Assembly (NCBI GenBank): GCA_937911175.1
Contig: CALDSE010000037.1
Location: 41,461 to 105,460 of the forward strand
Length of the DNA: 64,000 bases
Source of the DNA: an uncultured Sediminibacterium sp.
Lineage (GTDB): Bacteria > Bacteroidota > Bacteroidia > Chitinophagales > Chitinophagaceae
Direction of reading: 5' to 3'
Of this stretch, positions 48,873 through 58,216 are shown in pieces; the first letter of the stretch is position 1; every line of letters begins with the position of its first letter. The translations under genes were made by a program, and so were the position numbers. The notes below the pieces were generated by a model. That model saw only the letters and a program-made list of their open reading frames with translations, did no database searches and was not told where the DNA came from.

Positions 48873-48961
48873 AATCCACGTCGCGGACTCGGTCCATTCA
48901 ATACAGGAACTGGTGCATTGTAAGCACTCGTTAATAAAATATGTATTTGTTCCTGTTTCAT
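48869..48961 (-). CDS. Putative 30-aa arginine leader peptide MKQEQIHILLTSAYNAPVPVLNGPSPRRGF
   Basis: Minus strand atg aaa cag gaa caa ata cat att tta tta acg agt gct tac aat gca cca gtt cct gta ttg aat gga ccg agt ccg cga cgt gga ttc tga, about 100 nt upstream of the arg operon; tandem Arg codons two codons before the last sense codon. Confidence 0.6.
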   Translation of the reverse strand: MKQEQIHILLTSAYNAPVPVLNGPSPRRGF

Positions 48962-49155
48962 TGTAAGCATCCTTTTGTATAGGATTGAGAGCGTAAAAAT
49001 AGATAATAAAATAGACAATAAGCCCTCACTAAGCCTATAATTTGCCTATGAAGCCCAAGATGGGCCAATATACACCTGAAAATGAATGAGTGTTAGTTTT
49101 TTAATAGCCTGATTCATTCGTAATTTTGTACCTAATACAAGTAAAACAAATCTTT

Positions 49156-49470
49156 ATGAAATTACAAATTACCACTAGCCTACTCATCTTATCAATGGTT
49201 ATTTTATCATGTGGTCAATCAAATGATAAAGCCAATGCAACTAGTGCAGATACCAATCAAGTGGCTACCATGGATACGACTACTGAAAAAACTTATGCAG
49301 TTAGTTTAGTGAATAATAAAAAAGACCCTACTTGTGGCATGCCTGTTACTGCCGGCATTAGCGATACAGCACATTATGAAAAAAATGTTTTAGGATTTTG
49401 TTCTGTAGAATGTAAGAATGAATTTTTGAAAAATCCAAAAGCAAATTTAGCAGCAGCAGAAATTAAATAA
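49156..49470 (+). CDS. Lipoprotein with YHS-like metal-binding domain
   Basis: Lipobox LSMVILSCGQ; KKDPTCGMPVTAGISDTAHYEKNVLGFCSVECKNEFLKNP. Confidence 0.85.
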   Translation: MKLQITTSLLILSMVILSCGQSNDKANATSADTNQVATMDTTTEKTYAVSLVNNKKDPTCGMPVTAGISDTAHYEKNVLGFCSVECKNEFLKNPKANLAAAEIK

Positions 49471-49530
49471 GTTTGACTAAAAAAGCAGCTTCTAATGAAT
49501 ACTGGCTCTATTAATCTTAAGTAATAAACG

Positions 49531-52500
49531 TTAGCTAAATAAATAAGCAATATCATCTTTGGTTAAAGATTTTACAAATCCAACTTCATCGGATATTAAT
49601 TCTTTAGCCAAAGATCTTTTTCTCTCTTGTAATTTTAATATTTTATCTTCTACCGTATCGTTACAAATCATACGATACGCGAATATATTTTTGGTTTGTC
49701 CAATACGATGCGTTCTGTCAATGGCTTGTTGCTCCACCGCAGGATTCCACCAAGGATCTACTATATATACATAATCGGCAGCTGTTAAGTTTAAACCAAC
49801 ACCTCCCGCTTTTAAAGAAATTAAAAACACCCTGCAATTATCATCGTTTTGGAATCGCTCAATGGCGCGTTCTCTTTCTTGAATGGTACTGCTACCATCA
49901 AAATATTCGTGGTCAATACCTAATTTTTTCAACTGCTCTTTAATTAAAGCCAACATACCTAAAAATTGAGAGAACACAAGGGCCTTGTGACCACCAATAT
50001 TTTCAGCTATTTCACGGGTTAACTCTTCTAATTTTACCGATTCATTTGGATAAGCTTCATCTTTTAAAATAGCGGGGCTATCACAAATTTGTCTCAGCTT
50101 CATTAAGCCTTGTAAAATAGAAAGCTGTGATTTTTGAATACCCTTTTCTTCCACCATACCAATGAGTTTATCACGGTAGTCGTTTCTATAAGCCTCGTAA
50201 ATTTTTCTTTGTGCATCGCCCATTTCACAATACAATACCATTTCTTGCTTTTCTGGCAAGTCCTTGGCCACTTGTTCCTTGGTTCTTCTTAATATAAAAG
50301 GGAATACAAATTTTCTTAAATGTTCTTTTTGTTCTTGCTCATCAAATTTATCAATAGGCATAGAGAAATTATGCTTGAAGTATTCCACTGTACCCAACAT
50401 GCCTGGGTTTAAGAAATTCATCTGTGCATAAATATCAAAAGTATTATTTTGTAATGGCGTACCACTTAAACATAATTTATTAGTGGCTTTTAATAAACAA
50501 GCCGCCTTGGTCACTTTCGATGCCGGATTTTTAATAGCCTGGCTTTCATCTAAAATCACATAATCAAAATTCACTTCCACAAACATTTTAATATCACTTC
50601 TTAAAGTACCATAAGTGGTAATGATGACTTCCGTTTTATCATCATGAAATAAGGCCTTCTTCCTAGTACCACCATGATGTATATGATAATTTAAACTAGG
50701 CGTGAATTTTTTTAATTCATTCTGCCAGTTAAACAGTAGCGTGGTTGGACAAACCACCAAGGCAACTAATTTGCCATTTTTTTCTTTTAAATGTTGTAAG
50801 AAAGATAAGGTTTGAATGGTTTTACCTAGTCCCATATCATCGGCCAAGATCCCACCCCACTGTACATCGTGTAAATAATTCAACCACTGAAAACCACTAA
50901 TTTGATAAGGCCTTAAAATAGGCATTAAATGGGCGGGTGGTATCACATCTGCAATCGCATAGCGCTCTCTAATTTTTTCATACTTCCCTTCTAATTGGAA
51001 AATAAGTTCTTCCTCGTCTCTTTGTTGATAGAGTTCATCTAAAATAGAAAAATGATACTTACTTAGTTTAAGTGTATCGGCCTTGCCCTCTCCTACTTTA
51101 AATAATAAAGAATATTTATTCAACCATTTTTCTGGAAGCACTCCTAAACTACCGTCTTTCAGTGGAACAAATTGTTGTTTATTAGACAACATAGTTTTAA
51201 TATCTTGAATAGATACTTTTTGTTCGCCGAAAGAAATTTCTACTTTGGCATCAAACCAATCGGTATTACTACTAATATATAAACGCGTAGAAGGCTTAGC
51301 TGTATTGTACTTAAATTGTTTTAAGTATTCTGTACCAAATAAAGGAATTTGTTTATCCCTTAATGTATCAATAAATAAGAAAAACCAATTGTTCTTTAAA
51401 ACCTCAGCGCCCTTTAACGCAAGCACATTGCCTTCATTCGGACGAATAAAGCCAGAATGCAATTGCTCAATAATATTCATTAATTGTCTTTCTGCAGCAA
51501 GGTCTCTTTCTAGTATGACAATTTTATCGCCCACTTGCTGAATCACAGAAGGACCATCCTCTTTATTCACAATAATATCCTTGTAAGCAAACAAGGGTTC
51601 AAAGAATAAGTAGTCTCCGTTTTCTTTTAATAAAATTTGAAGTTGCGGTTTCACCCCTTTTAATTTCTCTTGTGTAACATTGTCTAATGAAACCTGATAC
51701 TGCTTTGATAATGGAAGCAAGGTGCTTTGTAAGTAATTGGGCCACTTGTCTAAATTAATTTCATGAAAGCCCGCTGGCATAAATTTTTCAACCCATAATA
51801 AATCGGCTCTTTGCTTCCACACAAAAAACTGATGATGGTATTGGAATATATAATTAGACTTCGCGTGATTGTCTTCTAGTGGAATTTTACCTTCTGGTAG
51901 AACTACTTGTGCGTATACGATATACCTATCTTCTTCCTTTTCTACTCTAAAACTAGGCTGAATGGTATTAAATACAAGTTCCGCCTTCTGCATATTGGCA
52001 GTCGTAAAAGGTTTATTATGCGGTAAATAAAAACTAAAAGGATGCTCCGATAAATCTCTCCATACTTTTTCAATTTTAGGATGCAAGTATTCTTGCATTA
52101 ATTCCTTGGTCTCATCGGGTAAGCTTTCTTCATCTGTATGGATAATATTATCCCACAAGCCTTGGAAGGGAGAATTTTTATTCAAAAACTTAGAGAGTTC
52201 TGCAGGTTGTAATTTTTTGACTAACTGTAATAAAATTTTATCTTCTTCCTTAATTAAATTAGGCGTGATAAATTTTATAAGGTCAATTTTTTCTACTTTG
52301 CCTAAAAAAGAAGTGCCTTCTTCATTCACTTCTCCTTTAACTACATTAAAGGAAATATAAGGATAAATAGTAGGCTGGTGTTGCATCACAATACCAAAAC
52401 GCTCTTTAATCACTACCTCTTCATTAGAAGCTGGCTCCTGCTCTTCAATATCCCAGTCGTTTGATCTTGGCCTATTTAAAGTGATAGATTTAGTGCCGTT

Positions 52501-53292
52501 CACTTTTTGAATTTTTTCGTCTAATACTTTCAAAAAAGGTTTGCCATCGTGATAAATAAATTCAAACTTATCTTCTATATAATCATCTAAAGTAAAGCCA
52601 TACAAAGCGAGTAATTTATTTTTCTCTCTATCCCAGTTACGAATGGTTTCAAAATAGTCTGCTCCCTTTAGTAAAAATAATTGTAGCAGTAGCATGGCTT
52701 TATGCACGCAGAGCGGGTATTCAGTCTCAGACAAACAATCGCAAGAGGTATCAAAAAAACGTTCTTCATTTTTTTGAATAATAACATGAAATGTTTTTCC
52801 TTTCTCATCAATTTCTGCAACTACTTTTTCATTTTCACTTTCGATAATATGAGGTCTAACCGATTTTAAAGTTTGTTCCGCCTTTTCAAATATGGCTTTT
52901 GAACAAAGCATTCGAATCATTTTTAAATCTAAGGTCTTTGTTCTTAATTGGGTATGCGTGGTCTTATAAGAAGCTGGCTTGTAGTCCAATAAATTTTTAT
53001 CCAATAAGTCTTGGATATAAAATAAGGCAGCTGCTTTATGCCTACATACTTCTGATAAATTATAAGGACAGCCGCAACGCAATGACAAAGTAGCGGCGCT
53101 TTTAAAATTTTCAATAGTGACTTTATAATAAGTACTATAGCCGTCATCTTTGACGCGGCAATGAATACTTCCAATTAAAGGATCAAATTTTGCTAATTCA
53201 ATATTTTTGAGCGCAAAAATTTTCTTGCCTCTACGAATCACTTCTTCAGTGCCGTAGCTATAAATGTGTTTTACTAAATAGGGTAATGCCAT
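49531..53292 (-). CDS. SNF2-family DEAD/DEAH-box helicase with two SWIM-like zinc fingers
   Basis: CGCPYNLSEVCRHKAA and CDCLSETEYPLCVHKA; QWGGILADDMGLGKTIQTLSFL, LDESQAIKNP, LCLSGTPLQNN, LISLKAGGVGLNLTAADYVYIVDPWWNPAVEQQAIDRTHRIGQ. Confidence 0.95.
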   Translation of the reverse strand: MALPYLVKHIYSYGTEEVIRRGKKIFALKNIELAKFDPLIGSIHCRVKDDGYSTYYKVTIENFKSAATLSLRCGCPYNLSEVCRHKAAALFYIQDLLDKNLLDYKPASYKTTHTQLRTKTLDLKMIRMLCSKAIFEKAEQTLKSVRPHIIESENEKVVAEIDEKGKTFHVIIQKNEERFFDTSCDCLSETEYPLCVHKAMLLLQLFLLKGADYFETIRNWDREKNKLLALYGFTLDDYIEDKFEFIYHDGKPFLKVLDEKIQKVNGTKSITLNRPRSNDWDIEEQEPASNEEVVIKERFGIVMQHQPTIYPYISFNVVKGEVNEEGTSFLGKVEKIDLIKFITPNLIKEEDKILLQLVKKLQPAELSKFLNKNSPFQGLWDNIIHTDEESLPDETKELMQEYLHPKIEKVWRDLSEHPFSFYLPHNKPFTTANMQKAELVFNTIQPSFRVEKEEDRYIVYAQVVLPEGKIPLEDNHAKSNYIFQYHHQFFVWKQRADLLWVEKFMPAGFHEINLDKWPNYLQSTLLPLSKQYQVSLDNVTQEKLKGVKPQLQILLKENGDYLFFEPLFAYKDIIVNKEDGPSVIQQVGDKIVILERDLAAERQLMNIIEQLHSGFIRPNEGNVLALKGAEVLKNNWFFLFIDTLRDKQIPLFGTEYLKQFKYNTAKPSTRLYISSNTDWFDAKVEISFGEQKVSIQDIKTMLSNKQQFVPLKDGSLGVLPEKWLNKYSLLFKVGEGKADTLKLSKYHFSILDELYQQRDEEELIFQLEGKYEKIRERYAIADVIPPAHLMPILRPYQISGFQWLNYLHDVQWGGILADDMGLGKTIQTLSFLQHLKEKNGKLVALVVCPTTLLFNWQNELKKFTPSLNYHIHHGGTRKKALFHDDKTEVIITTYGTLRSDIKMFVEVNFDYVILDESQAIKNPASKVTKAACLLKATNKLCLSGTPLQNNTFDIYAQMNFLNPGMLGTVEYFKHNFSMPIDKFDEQEQKEHLRKFVFPFILRRTKEQVAKDLPEKQEMVLYCEMGDAQRKIYEAYRNDYRDKLIGMVEEKGIQKSQLSILQGLMKLRQICDSPAILKDEAYPNESVKLEELTREIAENIGGHKALVFSQFLGMLALIKEQLKKLGIDHEYFDGSSTIQERERAIERFQNDDNCRVFLISLKAGGVGLNLTAADYVYIVDPWWNPAVEQQAIDRTHRIGQTKNIFAYRMICNDTVEDKILKLQERKRSLAKELISDEVGFVKSLTKDDIAYLFS

Positions 53293-53390
53293 AATGGTAC
53301 AAAAAGCCCTTAAAAAAGGGCAATTTGCAAATGTAAGGCTTTGCTAGCTAATATGGAAGTCTTATTATAATGAGTGGGAAAATAGGGCGA

Positions 53391-54128
53391 CTAGGCCTTA
53401 TTTATAAGGGCTCCGTCCTTGAAAATAGGCAAGGAAGGGGCCGTATCCTTAGAAATACAATACAACATGTCTTCTTCTAAACCATAGGCCGCTAGGCGGT
53501 GCCAATGCGTCACGGTTTTGATATAAGTAGGCAAATCATTTTTATGTTGATTGTATAATTGGTTTGCCATAAAGCTACTATCGCAATGAATCTCAAAAGC
53601 ATCCTTAATTTCTTCAATCACCGCTCCTGCAAATAAGACATCTTCTATATTAAATCGGTTTTTCCAGCCAGAACAACCCAGTATCACGGGTGCATTTTGT
53701 TCTTTTAAGTATTCCACCACCTTGGTAAAATTAGGAAAGGACCCTGTAATGATATCTTTGGCTCCTTGCTTTAAGGCAAGATGCAATAGTTTAGTACCAT
53801 TGGTTGTGGTAATGACTAAAATTTTATTTTCAATAAAATCTCTTGGATATTCAGAAGGAGAATTACCATAAGCTAATCCGGGAATAATTTTTCCATCTCT
53901 TTCGCCAGCAGTCACACCTCCTGTTTGTTTCCCTACTTCAATACAAAGTTCGGGTGTATCCACAGGTATAATTTTACTAGCACCATTATATAAGGCAGTG
54001 GCCATCGTAGAAGTGGCTCTAAAAACATCGATGATTACAACGATACTATCTTTTACATCATATAAATCTAATAACTGTGGCGTTAAAACGGTATGTAATG
54101 AAGGTTTTGTCTTTGCTGCAGTTGTCAT
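53391..54128 (-). CDS. comB: 2-phosphosulfolactate phosphatase family protein (ComB)
   Basis: VVIIDVFRATSTMATALYNGASKIIPV, GERDGKIIPGLAYGNSPSEY, ITTTNGTKLLHLA, GCSGWKNRFNIEDVLFAGAV. Start placed at MTTAAKT because the TATATTTG -7 box covers the ORF-track start. Confidence 0.88.
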   Translation of the reverse strand: MTTAAKTKPSLHTVLTPQLLDLYDVKDSIVVIIDVFRATSTMATALYNGASKIIPVDTPELCIEVGKQTGGVTAGERDGKIIPGLAYGNSPSEYPRDFIENKILVITTTNGTKLLHLALKQGAKDIITGSFPNFTKVVEYLKEQNAPVILGCSGWKNRFNIEDVLFAGAVIEEIKDAFEIHCDSSFMANQLYNQHKNDLPTYIKTVTHWHRLAAYGLEEDMLYCISKDTAPSLPIFKDGALINKA

Positions 54129-54133
54129 AATGC

Positions 54134-54141
54134 ACAAATAT
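54134..54141 (-). promoter_or_regulatory. -7 box TATATTTG directly upstream of comB (leaderless configuration)
   Basis: Minus-strand TATATTTG ends 5 nt before the ATG at 54128. Confidence 0.5.
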
Positions 54142-54160
54142 ACAAAACCTTCATTTTTTA

Positions 54161-54517
54161 TTAGACTAATTCTTTGGCTACAGCGTTCTTTTTAGATAAA
54201 ATCAAAATATCTGAAACAATAATATCTGTGCTCACTCTTTTGATGGCATTTTTATCGGTGTAAGCCTTTGTAAGCAGACGCCCTTCTACCGCTATTTCAC
54301 TGCCTTTGAGTAAATATTTTTCAGCAAATAAGGCCAGCTTGGCCCAAGCGACCAAACTAAACCACTGTGTTTCTTCCACCCATTCTCCTTTGGCATTTTT
54401 ATAGCGATCATTCACTGCCAAACGCATGTTGGCCAACTGACTCTCTTTTAAAATTTTGAATTCCGGATCGGCCCCTAAATGACCAATCAACTGCACTTTG
54501 TTTTTAATTGCTTTCAT
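54161..54517 (-). CDS. Single-stranded DNA-binding protein-like OB-fold protein lacking an acidic tail
   Basis: MKAIKNKVQLIGHLGADPEFKILKESQLANMRLAVNDRYKNAKGEWVEETQWFSLVAWAKLALFAEKYLLKGSEIAVEGRL; ends ILSKKNAVAKELV. Confidence 0.9.
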   Translation of the reverse strand: MKAIKNKVQLIGHLGADPEFKILKESQLANMRLAVNDRYKNAKGEWVEETQWFSLVAWAKLALFAEKYLLKGSEIAVEGRLLTKAYTDKNAIKRVSTDIIVSDILILSKKNAVAKELV

Positions 54518-54708
54518 ACTAATTGTTTTGTTAAGATACAAAATTGCAAATAGTAAGAAAGCAAAAAACAAGTATTTACCCAATGGAAAAAGGGTATAAA
54601 TAAATCTAATAATTATAAGATCAATATAATTATAGCGATAGAAAACCTTTTCTTAAAAAATTAACTAGTAAAAATAAATTAGTAAAAATGTGTAAGCAAG
54701 ACAACTCT

Positions 54709-55803
54709 TTACTTAAAAGGAAACTTCACCACCTGTGCTTTGACTAAAGTATTTCTAATGTCAATATAAATTTCAGACCCAACTTTAGAAAACTCAGTGG
54801 CCACATAGCCCATACCAATAGCCTTGCCTAAACTAGGCGCCTGTGTACCTGAAGTCACTGAACCAATAAGTTTGCCGGCGGCATCTTTAATTTCATAATA
54901 ATGTCTTGGTATACCTCTATCAATCATTTCAAAGCCCACTAATTTTTTAGAAACCCCATTTGTTTTTTGTGCAAGTAAGCTTTCTTTATTGGTAAAATCT
55001 TTGGTGAATTTTGTAATCCATCCTAAGCCTGCTTCCATAGGACTGGTGGTATCATCAATATCATTTCCGTATAAACAAAAACCCATTTCTAAACGAAGGG
55101 TATCGCGGGCACCTAAACCAATGGGCTGAATACCATCGGCAGCACCTGCTTCAAATATAGCATCCCAAATTTTATTAGCATTGTCATTAATGTCTTCAAA
55201 ATAAATTTCCACACCCCCTGCCCCTGTATAACCTGTAGCACTAATAAGTACATTGTCAATGCCTAGCATTTCACCTTTTGCAAAACTATAATAAGGCATA
55301 TTTAATACATCCATGCTCGTTAAAGTTTGAATAATTTTAGCAGCCTTCGGACCTTGCACTGCTAGTAGTGCAGTCTTAGGACTTATATTATGCATCTCCA
55401 CGCCTTTAGTATTGTAACTGCTAATCCAATTCCAATCTTTTTCAATATTAGAAGCGTTCACCACTAACATATATACTTTATTTTTTTCTACACAGTAGAC
55501 CAATAAATCATCTACAATACCCCCAGTAGTATTGGGCAAACAACTATACTGCGCTTTGCCATCTTCTAAAACAGAAGCATCATTGGTGGTAACGCGTTGA
55601 ATTAAATCCAGGGCATCGGGGCCTCTTAGTATAAATTCACCCATATGACTTACATCAAATACACCTGCATTATTTCTCACAGCAGCATGCTCTAGGTTAA
55701 TACCCGTATAACTTATAGGCATATTATAACCAGCAAAAGGCGCCATTTTAGCGCCTAGTGCAATATGTTTATGGGTAAAGGGAGTGTTTAAAGCTTCGCT
55801 CAT
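54709..55803 (-). CDS. gcvT: Aminomethyltransferase (glycine cleavage T protein)
   Basis: [74 protein letters not shown]. Confidence 0.96.
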   Translation of the reverse strand: MSEALNTPFTHKHIALGAKMAPFAGYNMPISYTGINLEHAAVRNNAGVFDVSHMGEFILRGPDALDLIQRVTTNDASVLEDGKAQYSCLPNTTGGIVDDLLVYCVEKNKVYMLVVNASNIEKDWNWISSYNTKGVEMHNISPKTALLAVQGPKAAKIIQTLTSMDVLNMPYYSFAKGEMLGIDNVLISATGYTGAGGVEIYFEDINDNANKIWDAIFEAGAADGIQPIGLGARDTLRLEMGFCLYGNDIDDTTSPMEAGLGWITKFTKDFTNKESLLAQKTNGVSKKLVGFEMIDRGIPRHYYEIKDAAGKLIGSVTSGTQAPSLGKAIGMGYVATEFSKVGSEIYIDIRNTLVKAQVVKFPFK

Positions 55804-55853
55804 TTCGATTAAATTTTCTCAAATATAATCAAAAAAGAAACTGAAAGGAAAGC

Positions 55854-58193
55854 CTAGTGGGTGAATCTGTCTAATACCCATTGTAAGTCAGATAATTTAC
55901 CGGCCGCCTTTCCAATTTTATTCATCTTTTCAAGGTTCGAATTACCTATATCATCCTTCTTAAGATCATTTACTTTTACAACTCTAGTTTTTTCTTTTTG
56001 AAGCTCCTCTTCTTTTAATTTTTTAATATCATTTTTAATGGCCTCTCTTTCTTCTTTCAATTTTTGCAATTGAATTTCTTTATCTGACATGTCCTCTTGT
56101 TTGTCGTAACTACTTGAACCATCACTATCCTCCATTGTTTTAAAGTCTCTGTCCCTTCGTAATTCCTCTAATCCCGTTTTCGTCATTTTATATTCAACCC
56201 CTCTTTCATATTGATAAGATTCATTGTCCCAAGGTTCATTCCATTCATCATACCAATTCTCATCAGAACTAATACGGTCAATGGTACCGGTTCTCATGCC
56301 TCTTCCATTAATATTCACATTGGTTTGAGACCAGCCTTTATTGGTAATTTTAATGCGCTTACCAATAGGCACAGCAATGGTCATAATTATATGCTGATTT
56401 CTAAACTTGTCTATTTTATTAATACCAATGCCTCTATCTAAATACAAGAGGCTATCTTGTTGTGTGAGTTCAAAGTTTATTTTATTGGCAAGGTCATTGG
56501 CGTTTTGAACCGTCTTACCATTACTTAACTTCACAATTTTCACTTGAAAACTATCATTTAAAGATTGTACAATTCTAATACGTAAATTTCTTACATATAC
56601 AGTGTCTTCATCAGCGAATCCTTGAAATGGTTCAAATTGGAACCAATTATTTTCATAATATTTCATTTTAGGTGCTGCCGTAATTTCTACATAATCAATT
56701 TTAGGATTTGTCAAAGCAATACTTTGCTCTGCAGGTAAATTATGTCTAGAGAAACTATTTCCCAAACTGCTTCCAAAATAAAATATACAAACCCATCCAA
56801 GTACCCATAAAGCGATAAAGCTTGATCTCACCCAAATATTAGCTTTTTTTAGTCCTGCAAACTTTCTAATGACAGCAGTGACTATTCCTATAATGGGAAC
56901 CCATACAAAAAGTAAAATAGCTCCAATCGCAGACCAAGTTTGCGCACCATCTTCTATTAAGAAATTTTTCAAAGGTAGTAAGGCAGTAGCTGCTACTCCT
57001 ATTCCAAATAAAGCAGCTAATAAAGAAATACCTACAATGGCTAAAATAAAATAAACAAAGCCCTTAATGCATACTGTTATAATTCTGCCAATAAAATATA
57101 AAAATCCTTTTCTATTTTCTGTTGACCTATGATTTTCTGAAGATTTATTAGCGTCTTGATTATGCGTGGTGGCTGTCCCCTCAAGATTAGATTCACTCGC
57201 TTCATTCGAATTATTCGTTCCTTTATTTCTATTGTATAAATCGCTGCCCCAAGATTGTGCTCTTTTACTAAATCCTTCCATATCATTTTGAATAGTGTTT
57301 TTAATACTATTCAAATCTACTTTCTCCCCTACCATTTCTAATTTATCCGCACTAGTTTTAGCTTCAGGTAGTACCAACCATAAAACGATATATATAAAAA
57401 CAGCCCCTGGACTGAAAGTAATGTCTAAAAAATTCGGGAAATCGGGTGCGTCCCAAAATTGGAATAAATGCATATGTCTGAAATTCACCACAAAGCGAAT
57501 AAATGGAATTAAAAATAATATTCTCACTATCCATACTTGAATACCAAAGTATTTAGACAAACCCGCAGCCACACCACCAATTACTTTTTTGTCTATATCT
57601 CTAAATAATCTCTTACGCACACCCCCTACTTCTTTAATAGAAGTGCTTGGGACCGCAATCCATAAAATTAAATAAGCAAGTATATTCACACCTATTAAAA
57701 AGATCCAAAGAATTCTTACGATCCATGGCTCTATGACAAAGTAGTTCGCAATACCACTACAAACACCGCCCAATACTTTGTTTTGCTCGTCGCGGTATAG
57801 TCTTTTAGGTCTATTGCCATCTCTATAAAAATTCGAGTTATTATTCCCACTGGTATTTTGTTGCGCGTTTTGTTGGCGACCATCGTTTGAATTATGCGCA
57901 GTAGCAGCAGTAGATTGTTCAAACCCATCCTGGGCTTCAAAATCGGCAGGACGACCAATACTGGTAATAATTAAATCGATATCGTTAGCAGCGATGCATA
58001 CCGTTCCTTTTTTCAAGCGGTCTTCACATAATTCTGCAATGCGACATTCAATGTCATTAATAATTTCATCGCGTCCTTCTTCGTTGGCGAAATAAACACG
58101 CAGCGACTCTATATATTGTTTCAATATTTCATACGCTTGTTCTTCAATCGGAAGTATGCGACCTTGAAAATTGATATTGATTACTTTATTCAT
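55854..58193 (-). CDS. PspC-domain membrane protein with two tandem PspC domains
   Basis: KRLYRDEQNKVLGGVCSGIANYFVIEPWIVRILWIF and KRLFRDIDKKVIGGVAAGLSKYFGIQVWIVRILFLI; C-terminal coiled coil. Confidence 0.92.
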   Translation of the reverse strand: MNKVININFQGRILPIEEQAYEILKQYIESLRVYFANEEGRDEIINDIECRIAELCEDRLKKGTVCIAANDIDLIITSIGRPADFEAQDGFEQSTAATAHNSNDGRQQNAQQNTSGNNNSNFYRDGNRPKRLYRDEQNKVLGGVCSGIANYFVIEPWIVRILWIFLIGVNILAYLILWIAVPSTSIKEVGGVRKRLFRDIDKKVIGGVAAGLSKYFGIQVWIVRILFLIPFIRFVVNFRHMHLFQFWDAPDFPNFLDITFSPGAVFIYIVLWLVLPEAKTSADKLEMVGEKVDLNSIKNTIQNDMEGFSKRAQSWGSDLYNRNKGTNNSNEASESNLEGTATTHNQDANKSSENHRSTENRKGFLYFIGRIITVCIKGFVYFILAIVGISLLAALFGIGVAATALLPLKNFLIEDGAQTWSAIGAILLFVWVPIIGIVTAVIRKFAGLKKANIWVRSSFIALWVLGWVCIFYFGSSLGNSFSRHNLPAEQSIALTNPKIDYVEITAAPKMKYYENNWFQFEPFQGFADEDTVYVRNLRIRIVQSLNDSFQVKIVKLSNGKTVQNANDLANKINFELTQQDSLLYLDRGIGINKIDKFRNQHIIMTIAVPIGKRIKITNKGWSQTNVNINGRGMRTGTIDRISSDENWYDEWNEPWDNESYQYERGVEYKMTKTGLEELRRDRDFKTMEDSDGSSSYDKQEDMSDKEIQLQKLKEEREAIKNDIKKLKEEELQKEKTRVVKVNDLKKDDIGNSNLEKMNKIGKAAGKLSDLQWVLDRFTH

Positions 58194-58216
58194 AAAATAT
58201 TTTTTAAAATGTAGGT

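Noticed and set aside
48551-48934. 127-aa plus-strand ORF over the arg leader and GNAT gene
   Set aside because: Antisense to a well-conserved GNAT CDS and across the leader structure; no recognisable domain or promoter.
49531-53292. SNF2 helicase as part of a defence island (DISARM/BREX-like)
   Set aside because: Neighbours are housekeeping genes (arg operon, YHS lipoprotein, comB, ssb, gcvT); no methyltransferase, PLD or nuclease partners.
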